Shown piece after piece: positions 18,029 to 26,908 of a stretch of DNA of 40,268 nucleotides. The notes beneath the pieces are model-generated. The model was not told the origin of the DNA and did not search any database. It worked only from the letters and a program-made list of their open reading frames with translations. The stretch is from assembly GCA_019309045.1 (NCBI GenBank), contig JAFDGZ010000043.1:1-40268 (forward strand). Direction: 5' to 3'. The stretch's first letter is position 1, and every line of letters starts with the position of its first letter. Both the position numbers and the translations under genes were made by a program. The DNA is from Deltaproteobacteria bacterium (GTDB taxonomy: Bacteria; Desulfobacterota; Syntrophobacteria; BM002).

Positions 18029-19992
18029 GCCTGAGTCTCTCCCACTCGTCCCTGGGAAGGATCGCTGCTGTGAGAACCCAAGGAGTCCTCCTCTTCCTCC
18101 TTGCCATCGGCAGATGACGAAGAAGGTTTGGCGGCCTCCTCCTGTCTGCGCTCTTGATCAACCATGTCTTGGGCAGTGAAGGTTCGGGTATATTTCAGAT
18201 TTGGCTTGCTGGCATCGATGATGGCGTCTATGTCCTTGCCTTCAAGGGTCTCCCTTTCCATAAGAGTTTCGGAGATCTTGTGGAGCAGATCTTCGTGTTC
18301 TTGCAGGATCTTCTTGGCAGTGTGGTATGCTTCATCTATGATCCGCCGCACCTCTTCATCAATTTTGATGGCTGTTTGCTCACTGTAGTCACGATGTTGG
18401 GCGATCTCGCGCCCCAGAAAGATCTGTTCATCCTTCTGCCCAAAAGCGATGGGCCCCATGACCTCACTCATGCCGAAAACAGTCACCATTTTTCTGGCGA
18501 TGTTGGTGGCCTTTTCTATGTCATCGCTGGCGCCACTGCTCTTGCGTGAGAAGACCAGCTCCTCTGCCACTCGTCCCCCCATGAGCTTTGCCAGGGTGTT
18601 TTTCATATACGTCTCATCATAAGAGAGCCGATCTTCCAGAGGCAGGGTCATGGTAACGCCCAGGGCACGTCCGCGGGGGATAATGCTCACCTTGTGCACA
18701 GGATCGGTGTTCGGCAGAAACTTTGACACCAGGGCGTGACCTACCTCATGGTAGGCGGTATTTCGCTTCTCCTCCTCGCTCATGATCATGCTCTTGCGTT
18801 CGGTTCCCATGAGGACCTTGTCTTTAGCGAGTTCGAAGTCTATCATTTCGACCCGATCTTTGTCCTTGCGAGCTGCCTGCAGAGCAGCTTCATTGACGAG
18901 GTTCTCCAGATCGGCGCCGGAGAAGCCCGGGGTGCCTCTGGCGAGAACGCTCAGATCCACATCACTTGCCAGTGGGGTCTTGCGAGAGTGCACCTGCAGT
19001 ATACCCTCCCTGCCTTTGAGGTCCGGCAGCGGCACAACCACTTGACGATCGAAGCGGCCGGGCCGGAGGAGGGCAGGATCCAGCACATCAGGTCTATTGG
19101 TGGCGGAGATGAGGATTACGCCGTCATTGGATTCGAAGCCGTCCATCTCAACCAGCAGCTGGTTGAGAGTCTGTTCACGTTCGTCATGGCCGCCGCCGAG
19201 GCCGGCGCCTCTGTGGCGTCCCACGGCATCTATTTCGTCAATAAAGATTATACAGGGAGCATTCTTCTTGCCCTGGACAAACAGGTCTCTGACTCGAGAA
19301 GCGCCCACACCCACAAACATCTCGACGAAATCGGAGCCACTGATGTTGAAGAAGGGAACCCCTGCTTCCCCGGCAATTGCCCGGGCCAATAAAGTCTTGC
19401 CGGTTCCGGGAGGCCCCACCAACAGAACTCCCTTGGGAATTCTGCCGCCGAGACGGGTGAATTTCTTGGGATCACGCAGAAACTCGATGACCTCTTCAAG
19501 TTCTTCTTTAGCCTCTTCTATGCCAGCCACATCATCAAAGGTAACTTTACGAGCTGAGTCTGAAATGAGACGAGCGCGGCTCTTGCCAAATGACATGGCC
19601 TTGCCGCCGCCAGCCTGCATCTGGCGCATGAAAAAGATCCACACTGCAATGAGGAGCAGCATGGGGAACCAGCTGATGAGAATGGTCATGTACCAGGGTG
19701 AGTCTTCTTTGGGCTTGGCACTGATCTGCACTCCCTTGTCGCGGAGTTCCCGCATAAGGTCAGGATCATTGGGGGCAAAAGTGCGAAACGGGGCGCCGTC
19801 TTTGTATTTGCCGTAAATATCGTTTCCCTGGATGGTCACTTCACTGACTTCTCCCTGGGAAAGGGCGGCAATGAATTCACTGTAGCTGGTTTCCTGCCTG
19901 TTCTGGGTCGGGTGGTTGAACATGTTGAACAGCAGGATAAACATCAGGCTTATTATCAGCCAGAGGGCAAGATTCTTGTAGAAGGGACTCAA
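18025..19992 (-). CDS. ftsH: ATP-dependent zinc metalloprotease, membrane-bound
   Basis: A hexameric inner-membrane AAA+ protease that degrades misfolded membrane proteins and regulators. Membrane helices lie near residues 5-25 ([15 protein letters not shown]) and 103-122 ([20 protein letters not shown]), with a periplasmic stretch between. Walker A is GPPGTGKT (193-200), the pore region is [17 protein letters not shown], Walker B is [12 protein letters not shown], the second region of homology has LLRPGRFDR, and the zinc site is HEVGH. The tail is acidic and Ser-rich. I placed the start at a TTG: GAGGAG lies 7 bases before it and the protein begins [12 protein letters not shown], like relatives. 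A GTG five codons upstream overlaps that ribosome-binding site. The gene lies between tilS and folP. Confidence 0.96.
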   Translation of the reverse strand: MSPFYKNLALWLIISLMFILLFNMFNHPTQNRQETSYSEFIAALSQGEVSEVTIQGNDIYGKYKDGAPFRTFAPNDPDLMRELRDKGVQISAKPKEDSPWYMTILISWFPMLLLIAVWIFFMRQMQAGGGKAMSFGKSRARLISDSARKVTFDDVAGIEEAKEELEEVIEFLRDPKKFTRLGGRIPKGVLLVGPPGTGKTLLARAIAGEAGVPFFNISGSDFVEMFVGVGASRVRDLFVQGKKNAPCIIFIDEIDAVGRHRGAGLGGGHDEREQTLNQLLVEMDGFESNDGVILISATNRPDVLDPALLRPGRFDRQVVVPLPDLKGREGILQVHSRKTPLASDVDLSVLARGTPGFSGADLENLVNEAALQAARKDKDRVEMIDFELAKDKVLMGTERKSMIMSEEEKRNTAYHEVGHALVSKFLPNTDPVHKVSIIPRGRALGVTMTLPLEDRLSYDETYMKNTLAKLMGGRVAEELVFSRKSSGASDDIEKATNIARKMVTVFGMSEVMGPIAFGQKDEQIFLGREIAQHRDYSEQTAIKIDEEVRRIIDEAYHTAKKILQEHEDLLHKISETLMERETLEGKDIDAIIDASKPNLKYTRTFTAQDMVDQERRQEEAAKPSSSSADGKEEEEDSLGSHSSDPSQGRVGETQA

Positions 19993-20024
19993 GGTTGTTC
20001 TCCTCACATAGTTTCTTTATAGAG

Positions 20025-20041
20025 ATCTGTCAAAGACAGAT
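20025..20041. repeat. 7-bp hairpin in the ftsH leader
   Basis: ATCTGTC and GACAGAT are perfect inverted arms with a 3-base AAA loop, about 33 bases upstream of the chosen ftsH start. It could be a leader hairpin or a protein site. A TTGACA on the minus strand (20088-20093) lies upstream, but its -10 partner is poor. Confidence 0.35.
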
Positions 20042-20244
20042 ACAAACCTTTTCAATTAACATACCACATTAGTCATTGCAAAGAAAATGTCAACACGATT
20101 GCTTTCCACTGTCCCTGGTGAAAAAGCTGAATTGCCGGCGGTGATTCTCCAGCAGTTCTCCAGCTGGCTGCAGAGTTGAAGCCTGTAACTTACAGTCCAT
20201 GGAGATCAAGCGATGTGCAATTACCGGCAGGGATGCTGCTCTGC

Positions 20245-21645
20245 CTAGCCGGGGTGCGCAGGGGCATACTTTGCCAGGAGAATGCGCCTGGTGGCAGAGG
20301 TGACTTTTACCCGCTCGTCGATTCGCAGACCCACCACCCAGATTATGTGTTCCTGGCTGCAGAGCACGGGAATACGGCATCGCTGGTAGCGCGGCACCTT
20401 CAGGTCTATAAAGAGATCTTGCAATTTTTTGCTGCCTTGCATACCGAGAGGTCGAAAGCGATCGCCTGGCTGCACCGATCTGAGCAAAAGGGGGAAGGAG
20501 AGGCGGTCACGATCTAGCATTACCTCCAAGGGATCTCGGCTGATTTCAATGGATTCGCAGCGGTCGACCTGTTGAAGATGAATAGTGTGGTGCAACTGAA
20601 ACACCTGGTAGGTCCCGAGAGAGGGAATTTCCAAATGCAATTCCGGCGGCGGCTCAGAAGAGCGCAGAGAAATTCTCAACCAGTTGTAGCTTCTTTCCGA
20701 CATAAGTTGATTCGGCAGGTGCAGGGAGCCTCGAGATCGGCCAGCATGAATCTGCTGGCCGAGCATTTCGATATGGCGCAGGCCTATGCCTTGGAGCTTC
20801 CCTGCAACCTGTCGCAGTACCGTGCGCAGCAGGCGCCTCTGCATGGCCGGATGGCATTCAGCCAGGGCGTTGATCGGCAGCAGCACGGCGCCGTTTGCCT
20901 CTGAGACGGCATGCTGTTCGAGCCAGGAATTGAGCAAAGAATCCCAGAAGTCGTTCTCTTCCCTGGCTAAATTGGCGGTTTTTACCAGGGTGGCATTGAG
21001 GTTGGTGTTGAACTCTCGCTGTAGCCTCGGCAGCCATTTGAGGCGGAGAATATTCCTTCTGCACCACGGCTGCAAGTTGCTGGAGTCCTGGCACCATTCC
21101 TGATCCACCAGGCTCAAGTAGGCCAGGATTTCCTGGCGGTGACAATCAATCAGGGGCCTGGCAAGCCACTGGCCGCTTGTTGGCGGCATGCCGGCAAGAC
21201 CTGCCGGGCCTGCGCCGCGAAACAGCCGCAGGAGCACCTCTTCTGCCTGGTCGTCGGCATGGTGGGCCACAGCGATCTTGGAAGCGCTTTCCTCCAGCAT
21301 GATCTGGCGGAGACACTGGTAGCGGACAGCTCGTGCCGCCATTTCCAGGGATCCTCCATGAACGGCCTGCCAATCATTGACATTGGCTCTCTTCAGAGTG
21401 GCCGGCACCTTGAAGCGCTCAGCCAGATTCAGAACGAAGCGCGCCTCTTGCTCTGCCTCAGCACCGCGCAGGCCGTGGTGGACGTGGCCTACGACAAGAT
21501 CGATTTCCAGTTGATCTCTGAGTGTATAGAGGATATGAAAGAGGGCGACCGAATCTGGGCCGCCTGAGACTGCCACCACCACCCGGTCTCCGGCATGAAA
21601 CATGCGGTAGGCCGTGATCGTCTGCAATACCTTCTGCACTAACAT
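20245..21645 (-). CDS. tilS: tRNA(Ile)-lysidine synthetase
   Basis: It adds lysine to C34 of the CAU-anticodon tRNA-Ile so that it reads AUA. The N-type ATP-pyrophosphatase loop is AVSGGPDSVAL (about 25-35). GHVHHGLRGAEAEQEARFV, AVAHHADDQAEEVLLRLFRGAG, GMPP and WCQDSSNLQPWCRRNILR are all family hallmarks. The C-terminal tRNA-binding part has LRSVQPGDRFRPLGMQGSKKLQDLFID. The length is 466 residues. AAAGGAG lies 8 bases before the ATG. It has its own strong promoter and heads the run tilS-ftsH-folP-glmM, an order common in Desulfobacterota. A gap of about 250 bases to ftsH holds no gene. Confidence 0.95.
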   Translation of the reverse strand: MLVQKVLQTITAYRMFHAGDRVVVAVSGGPDSVALFHILYTLRDQLEIDLVVGHVHHGLRGAEAEQEARFVLNLAERFKVPATLKRANVNDWQAVHGGSLEMAARAVRYQCLRQIMLEESASKIAVAHHADDQAEEVLLRLFRGAGPAGLAGMPPTSGQWLARPLIDCHRQEILAYLSLVDQEWCQDSSNLQPWCRRNILRLKWLPRLQREFNTNLNATLVKTANLAREENDFWDSLLNSWLEQHAVSEANGAVLLPINALAECHPAMQRRLLRTVLRQVAGKLQGIGLRHIEMLGQQIHAGRSRGSLHLPNQLMSERSYNWLRISLRSSEPPPELHLEIPSLGTYQVFQLHHTIHLQQVDRCESIEISRDPLEVMLDRDRLSFPLLLRSVQPGDRFRPLGMQGSKKLQDLFIDLKVPRYQRCRIPVLCSQEHIIWVVGLRIDERVKVTSATRRILLAKYAPAHPG

Positions 21646-21671
21646 GCTGTGGACTCCTTTGGGATATGCTG

Positions 21672-21700
21672 ATTATATGTAAGGACAGGGAGGCTGTCCA
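21672..21700 (-). promoter_or_regulatory. Sigma-70-type promoter of tilS
   Basis: On the minus strand TGGACA (-35, plus positions 21695-21700) and a perfect TATAAT (-10, 21672-21677) are separated by exactly 17 bases. The start of transcription would fall about 20 bases before the tilS ATG, leaving room for its AAAGGAG. Confidence 0.6.
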
Positions 21701-21941
21701 GGGACCCTCGTTGACAAGGATTGCTGGCTGCTGCTTCACTCGCAGGGTTGCAGATTTACTGGATTCGAAAAATGGCAGGTTGCTTTTCCCCAGGCAATTT
21801 TGCGGCCGAACATAAAGTCGTCTCCTGTCATAAGGAGGCTTTCCGTGATATAAGAGACGGGCAGGTAATCCTACTGTTGTGACTGTGGGGGAGAGCTTAT
21901 TTTTCCGGCTGGCTCCGGATGCGGCAATGATGGAATAGCAT

Positions 21942-22541
21942 ATGATGCAATGGCTACATGCTCTGGCTGACTGGGTGGTGCACTGGGCCCACACTCCCTA
22001 TGGAGGAATAGCGCTGTTCATGCTCGCCTTCTGTGAGTCTTCTTTTTTTCCCATTCCACCGGATCTCCTCCTTATTGCTCTGTGCGCCGTGGATTCTCAG
22101 CAGAGCTTCTGGTATGCTTCCCTCTGCACTGCCGGCTCTGTTCTGGGAGGCATCTTCGGCTACGGCCTGGGCAGATTCGGCGGTCGTCCTCTACTCGAGC
22201 GCTGGGTGCGGCCAGAGAAGGTCAGACTCGTTGAACGTTACTATCGCCGCTGGGATGTCTGGGCTGTAGCGGTGGCAGGCTTCACTCCCATCCCATACAA
22301 AGTGTTTACCATCAGCGCTGGTGCTTTCCTTCTCCAATTCGGCCGTTTTGTCATTGCCTCCACAGGCAGCCGAGGGGCACGTTTCTTTCTAGTGGCGGCG
22401 CTCTTTTATTTCTTTGGGCCCGCAGTGAACAGCTTCATCTCCAAATACTTCAATGTGCTGTCAGTGCTTTTTGTAGTCCTGCTGATACTGGGCTTCTGGA
22501 TCCTGCGCACTGTGTCCAGAGGCGCAGCTCAGGATTCCTAG
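21942..22541 (+). CDS. DedA/VTT-family membrane protein
   Basis: A polytopic inner-membrane protein of the DedA type; members are implicated in lipid-carrier or phospholipid flipping and membrane homeostasis. Features are the N-terminal hydrophobic segment, FCESSFFPIPPDLLLIAL (the re-entrant loop with paired prolines), GSVLGGIFGYGLGRFGG, and AVAVAGFTPIPYKVFTISAGAF, followed by two C-terminal helices. The length, 199 residues, is typical. The ATG at 21942 is followed at once by a second ATG; GGAA upstream is a weak ribosome-binding site. Its stop lies next to the GGAGG of the peptide-binding protein gene, so the two are cotranscribed. Whether it serves the peptide transporter is unknown. Confidence 0.88.
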   Translation: MMQWLHALADWVVHWAHTPYGGIALFMLAFCESSFFPIPPDLLLIALCAVDSQQSFWYASLCTAGSVLGGIFGYGLGRFGGRPLLERWVRPEKVRLVERYYRRWDVWAVAVAGFTPIPYKVFTISAGAFLLQFGRFVIASTGSRGARFFLVAALFYFFGPAVNSFISKYFNVLSVLFVVLLILGFWILRTVSRGAAQDS

Positions 22542-22550
22542 GAGGTATTC

Positions 22551-24683
22551 TTGACAGTTCGGCGTGTTCTCATTGCAGTTCCCTGCTTGCTCCTGCTCTT
22601 TCTGGGGCAATCATATCTGTGGGTGCCAAACTATCAAGAGCAAACCAAGGGAAATCCCGCCCGCCTGGCAGAATACGTGACCGCCTCCATAGGCGACGCC
22701 CAGTTGCTCAATCCCATTCTCTCTTCTGACAGCGCCAGCAGTACGATTAACGGCCTGGTATTCGAGGGCCTGCTCGACTATGACGAGAATCTGAACTACC
22801 GCGGCAGATTGGCCACGACATGGAAGGTCTATGAAGAGGCCTATTTTTATCTGAACGAGCAGGCAGAGATTCCAGGCTTCGGCCGGGCGACTGCAGAGCA
22901 GGTACGGGCCATGCTCCTGAGAGCGGCCCAGAAACCTCCAGGAGGTGATGCTGCCCTGAGGCGGTCACTCGAGAATATCGAAGGGGTTGAAATCGAGCCT
23001 GCCAGGAGAGGCCGCCGTGAACTAGCTGGAGAACCCCGGGAAGGAGCGCAAGATCAGCAGGCTAGAGTCGAGATCAACTACCCCCCGAGAGTGAAGCTCA
23101 CCCTGAAAGAAGTGGATCAGGAACTCTTTCCACAGCTCGAAAAACTGCTAGGGAGCAACTATTTTTCGACTTTCACTCCAGAACGCTACCTGCAGGTGCT
23201 CAGTCCACAGTTGAAGAAGAAAAAAGCAGTCTATGCCAGAAAACTCCTGCCGGCTACGGAGCAGAACCCCATAATTGTCTTCTATCTTCGGCCAGGAGTG
23301 AAGTTTCATGACGGCCATCCCTTTGGAGCCAGAGACGTAAAGTTCACCTTTGAGGCCATCATGAATCCCGCCAACCTGTCGCCGCGAGTCTCTGATTACG
23401 AACCGGTAAAATCAGTGGAGATCCTCGATCCACTGACTGTGAAAATTACCTACAAGCGGTTGTATTCCCCTGCACTCGGCACCTGGATGATAGGGATTTT
23501 GCCAGAACACCTTCTCAACCGTGCCCAACTCAGCAAAGAGGCGCGCGCTCGCGGGTTGGATCCTGCAACAATGTCAATTCGTCAAAGCGAATTCAATCGC
23601 CATCCCATAGGCTGCGGGCCGTATCAATTCAGTGAGTGGAAGTCTGACCAGTACATTCTCCTGAAGAGATTCCCGCAATACTGGGAGGGCCCGCCTCTCT
23701 ATCACCGCTATGCCTACCGGATCGTGCCGGACGTTCTAACTCAGGAAATGGAGTTTTATGCTGGAACTCTGGACAGTTACAACGTGCAGCCCTATCAGGT
23801 ACAGAGGCTCAAACAGGATGCCCGCTTTCAAAGCTTCTCCGGGCTCAGTTTTGGCTACACCTACATCGGCTACAATATGCAGCGGCCGCCATTCAATGAC
23901 GTGCGGGTGCGCCGAGCACTGGGTATGGCCATTGATGTGGACAGCATCATCCGCTACGTTCTCTATGGCCAGGGAGAGCGCATTACCGGGCCTTTCCCCA
24001 AACAAACTGATTATTACAATAAAGCCGTCAAACCACTGCCTTATGATCCGCAGGGGGCGCTGGAACTTCTGGCTGAGGCTGGCTGGAAGCGGGGCAGGGA
24101 GGGCTGGCTGGAGAAAGATGGCAAACGGCTGCAGTTTACCCTGATCACCAATCAGGGCAACAACATCCGCAAGGCTATTCTTTCCATTGCCCAGGACTCA
24201 TGGAGAAAGATTGGTGTGGATGTGCGGACTGATGTGCTGGAATGGGCAGTATTTATCCAGGAGCGGGTGGACAAACACGATTTTGATGCCCTTGTTCTCG
24301 GCTGGAGCATGGGAGTCGAGCCAGACCTCTACCAGATATGGCATTCGAGTCAGACGGGCTCTCATCAACTCAATTTCGTTGGCTTCAAAAACAAGGAGGC
24401 AGACGATCTTATCGTCAGGATCAGGCGGGAATACAATCGCCAGCGCCAGGTTGCCTACTGCCACAGGCTGCATGAAATTATTGCTGCGGAACAGCCTTAC
24501 ACCTTTCTCTATGTAGGGAAATGGACGGCCCTGTTAGACAAGCGCATCGTCATTGCCAGAAAGGACAGCAGCGGCAGGGTCTACTATGAAAAAATAAAGC
24601 CGACAAAGACGGGCAACTATACCTTCTTTTTCAACAGGTGGATCAAGCTGCCGGAAGTACCGAATTTTGCAGTGGAGGACTGA
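22551..24683 (+). CDS. Peptide ABC transporter substrate-binding protein (family 5) with large insertion
   Basis: It would capture oligopeptides outside the inner membrane for the permease encoded next. A hydrophobic N-terminus (RRVLIAVPCLLLLFLGQSYLW) acts as signal or anchor; no lipobox Cys is seen. Family signatures are SIGDAQLLNPILSSDSASS, VFEGLLDYDENL, LRPGVKFHDGHPFGARDVKFTFE, RHPIGCGPYQFSEWKSDQYI, NDVRVRRALGMAID and YDPQGALELLAEAGW. About 145 residues (95-240) lie between TTWKV and the FYLRPGVKFHDG strand, where family members usually have only about 15. The inserted part is charged and helical (EQVRAMLLRAAQ, KEVDQELFPQLEKLL). The start is TTG, with GGAGG five bases upstream. Confidence 0.92.
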   Translation: MTVRRVLIAVPCLLLLFLGQSYLWVPNYQEQTKGNPARLAEYVTASIGDAQLLNPILSSDSASSTINGLVFEGLLDYDENLNYRGRLATTWKVYEEAYFYLNEQAEIPGFGRATAEQVRAMLLRAAQKPPGGDAALRRSLENIEGVEIEPARRGRRELAGEPREGAQDQQARVEINYPPRVKLTLKEVDQELFPQLEKLLGSNYFSTFTPERYLQVLSPQLKKKKAVYARKLLPATEQNPIIVFYLRPGVKFHDGHPFGARDVKFTFEAIMNPANLSPRVSDYEPVKSVEILDPLTVKITYKRLYSPALGTWMIGILPEHLLNRAQLSKEARARGLDPATMSIRQSEFNRHPIGCGPYQFSEWKSDQYILLKRFPQYWEGPPLYHRYAYRIVPDVLTQEMEFYAGTLDSYNVQPYQVQRLKQDARFQSFSGLSFGYTYIGYNMQRPPFNDVRVRRALGMAIDVDSIIRYVLYGQGERITGPFPKQTDYYNKAVKPLPYDPQGALELLAEAGWKRGREGWLEKDGKRLQFTLITNQGNNIRKAILSIAQDSWRKIGVDVRTDVLEWAVFIQERVDKHDFDALVLGWSMGVEPDLYQIWHSSQTGSHQLNFVGFKNKEADDLIVRIRREYNRQRQVAYCHRLHEIIAAEQPYTFLYVGKWTALLDKRIVIARKDSSGRVYYEKIKPTKTGNYTFFFNRWIKLPEVPNFAVED

Positions 24684-24686
24684 CCC

Positions 24687-25646
24687 ATGCTTTCTTTTCT
24701 TGGCCGCAGCCTTGTGCAGAAGACTGTAACCTTACTGTTCGTTATGGTAATTTCTTTTGCCATGGTGCACCTGGCTCCCGGGGAGCCGAGTCAGGTAGAT
24801 CCCTTGAATCCCAAGTTCACCAGAGAGGTGGTGGAACGATTCCGCCAACAGTTCCATCTGGACAAGCCCCTCTCCCAGCAGTTCCTGCTTTTCTACAAAG
24901 ATCTTTTCACTGGCAAGAGTGTGTCGTGGAAAGATGGTCGACCGGTACTGGGGAAGATCTATGAACGTTTTCTCAACAGCCTGCCGCTTTTTCTGGTAGG
25001 AACACTCATTACCTGGACTCTGTCCTTTCCGGTAGGCATTCAGGCTGCCATTCGCAGAGGCAGCGTTTATGATCGGGTCACCACGTTTCTTGCCTATCTG
25101 CTTATTTCCATCCCCGGCTTTTTTTTCGCCTATATACTTATCATACTGGTGGTGAATGGTCTGCATGTGCCAGTGATCGGCATGCGCACTTTCGGCCTCG
25201 GACACGCCGGCCTGCTGACCAGGTTTATGGATCGGGTGTGGCACATGGTCCTGCCCGCCATTCTGGGAGCCACTGGAGGCATTGCGGTGCTGTCGCGCTA
25301 TGTGCGCAATCAGATGCTGGAGGTGGAAGGCCAGGACTATGTGCGCACTGCCAGAGCCAAAGGGCTGCCCGAGGAGCAGGTTCATTACAAGCATGCTCTG
25401 CGCAACGCCCTGCTTCCCTTTGTCACTATGTTCGGGCTGGTGCTGCCCGGACTCATTGGCGGTTCAGTGATTATAGAATCAATCTTTTCCTGGCCCGGGA
25501 TAGGTCGGATGGCCTACGAGGCTATTCTGGCCAGGGACTATCCGGTGATCATTACAGTAAATTTTGTGTCGGCAATTCTGGTGCTCCTGGGCACCCTGCT
25601 TTCAGACATCCTTTATATGCTGGCTGACCCCCGGATCAAGCTGTAG
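24687..25646 (+). CDS. Peptide ABC transporter permease, DppB/OppB type
   Basis: An inner-membrane permease subunit that pairs with the DppC-type protein. The first helix is at residues 11-30 (KTVTLLFVMVISFAMVHLAPG), followed by a periplasmic segment. Helices FLVGTLITWTLSFPVGI, LAYLLISIPGFFFAYILIIL and later ones follow. The coupling loop is YVRNQMLEVEGQDYVRTARAKG with its EAA-type Gly, then HALRNALLPFVTMFGL. It ends FVSAILVLLGTLLSDILYMLADPR, as expected. The length, 319 residues, is normal. GGAGG lies 8 bases before the ATG, inside the end of the binding-protein gene, so translation is closely linked. Confidence 0.95.
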   Translation: MLSFLGRSLVQKTVTLLFVMVISFAMVHLAPGEPSQVDPLNPKFTREVVERFRQQFHLDKPLSQQFLLFYKDLFTGKSVSWKDGRPVLGKIYERFLNSLPLFLVGTLITWTLSFPVGIQAAIRRGSVYDRVTTFLAYLLISIPGFFFAYILIILVVNGLHVPVIGMRTFGLGHAGLLTRFMDRVWHMVLPAILGATGGIAVLSRYVRNQMLEVEGQDYVRTARAKGLPEEQVHYKHALRNALLPFVTMFGLVLPGLIGGSVIIESIFSWPGIGRMAYEAILARDYPVIITVNFVSAILVLLGTLLSDILYMLADPRIKL

Positions 25647-25744
25647 CGCTCAGGGCAGGGAGAGAGGCCGGCTGCGGCAGCAAAAATTGCAGAGCAGGCA
25701 GCTCCCCTGAGACAAGAGAAGTACCGAGGAGAGTAATCCTGACT

Positions 25745-26908
25745 ATGGACGGAAGTCATTTCAACTCCGGTGAAATGCCCCTGGAAGACATATGGACTCT
25801 GCCACCTCAGGAGAGCAGGCTGGCCCAGTTCTGGCGCGAACTGGGCAAGAACCAGCTGGCCCTGGGAGGTCTGGTGGTCCTGGTGTTTTTTTTCATTCTT
25901 GCCCTGGTGGGCGTTGTGCTGACCTCGGGCACTTCACCCACACTCGACCCTGGTCTGGTGCGGCTGCAGGAAAAACTGCGGCCACCCTTGTCGAGAGCCA
26001 AGCTTGAGGCCCTGCGGCCTGAGGAGCTCCCCTGGCTGGGCACCTACCTGCTCGGCACTGATGAACTCGGCAGAGATGTGTTCGCCCGCATGCTCCAGGG
26101 GGCCTGGGTTTCCCTGTCGGTGGGGTTTGTGGCTGTTGGCATATCCGTGTTCATCGGGATTGTCCTGGGCGGTCTGGCAGGCTACTATGGCCAGAAAACA
26201 GTCCGAGCTGGACCGGTGTTTGCTCTGTTGCTGGCGGCTGCGGCTCTTGCCGGAGGCGGCTGGCTGCCGGGATTCCTCCGTGTTGGGCTGGCTGCTGCGG
26301 CTGCTGCCGTGACCATCTTTCTGCTGCTCCGTAAGGGTCGGGTACACTCTGACAAGTTCGCCCTTCTGGACCTGGAGATTGTTAATATTGACATGCTCAT
26401 CACTGGCCTGATCGACATTATGCTCTGCTTCCCGAGCTTTTTCTTGATCCTCACAGTGGTGGCGCTGCTGCCGGCCAGTATTTACAACATAATGATAGTG
26501 ATCGGTCTCACCAGCTGGATGGGCGCCGCCCGCTTCGTGCGGGCCGAGTTTCTCTCTCTGCGCGAGCAGGATTTTGTCAGTGCAGCCCGCGCCCTTGGAA
26601 TTTCTGACTGGCGCATAATCTTCCGCCACATGGTGCCCAACGCCATTGCGCCGGTGTTGGTGTCGGCCACTATTGGCATAGCCAGTGCCATCCTCACCGA
26701 GGCAGGTCTCAGCTTTCTTGGCTTTGGGGTGCCGCCGCCTCACGCCACCTGGGGCAATATTCTGTCGGATGGCAAGAACTACCTTTTTGACGCTCCCTGG
26801 CTGACCTTTATCCCGGGCATTGCAATCCTCATCGTGGTGCTGGCATTCAACCTCTTTGGCGAAGGTCTCAGAGACATGCTGAATCCCAAGCTGAAGGAAA
26901 GGTATTGA
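25745..26908 (+). CDS. Peptide ABC transporter permease, DppC/OppC type, with extra membrane hairpin
   Basis: The second permease subunit. The first helix is near 41-60 (GGLVVLVFFFILALVGVVLT). LGTDELGRDVFARMLQGAWVSL is the family signature, and the coupling loop is FVRAEFLSLREQDFVSAARALG. The C-terminus ends [19 protein letters not shown], which is complete. Residues 151-214 are an insertion between GGLAGYYG and the helix MLITGLIDIMLCFP. The insertion carries two hydrophobic stretches (PVFALLLAAAALAGGGWL and VGLAAAAAAVTIFLLL). That raises the length to 387 residues against about 300 in the family; a long periplasmic loop after helix 1 contributes too. GAGGAG lies about 13 bases before the ATG. 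The stop overlaps the next start as TTGA. Confidence 0.92.
   Translation: MDGSHFNSGEMPLEDIWTLPPQESRLAQFWRELGKNQLALGGLVVLVFFFILALVGVVLTSGTSPTLDPGLVRLQEKLRPPLSRAKLEALRPEELPWLGTYLLGTDELGRDVFARMLQGAWVSLSVGFVAVGISVFIGIVLGGLAGYYGQKTVRAGPVFALLLAAAALAGGGWLPGFLRVGLAAAAAAVTIFLLLRKGRVHSDKFALLDLEIVNIDMLITGLIDIMLCFPSFFLILTVVALLPASIYNIMIVIGLTSWMGAARFVRAEFLSLREQDFVSAARALGISDWRIIFRHMVPNAIAPVLVSATIGIASAILTEAGLSFLGFGVPPPHATWGNILSDGKNYLFDAPWLTFIPGIAILIVVLAFNLFGEGLRDMLNPKLKERY

Noticed and set aside
18736-19816. Long rightward frames opposite ftsH
   Set aside because: They are antisense to Walker A, Walker B and zinc motifs of ftsH and have no own ribosome-binding site or family.
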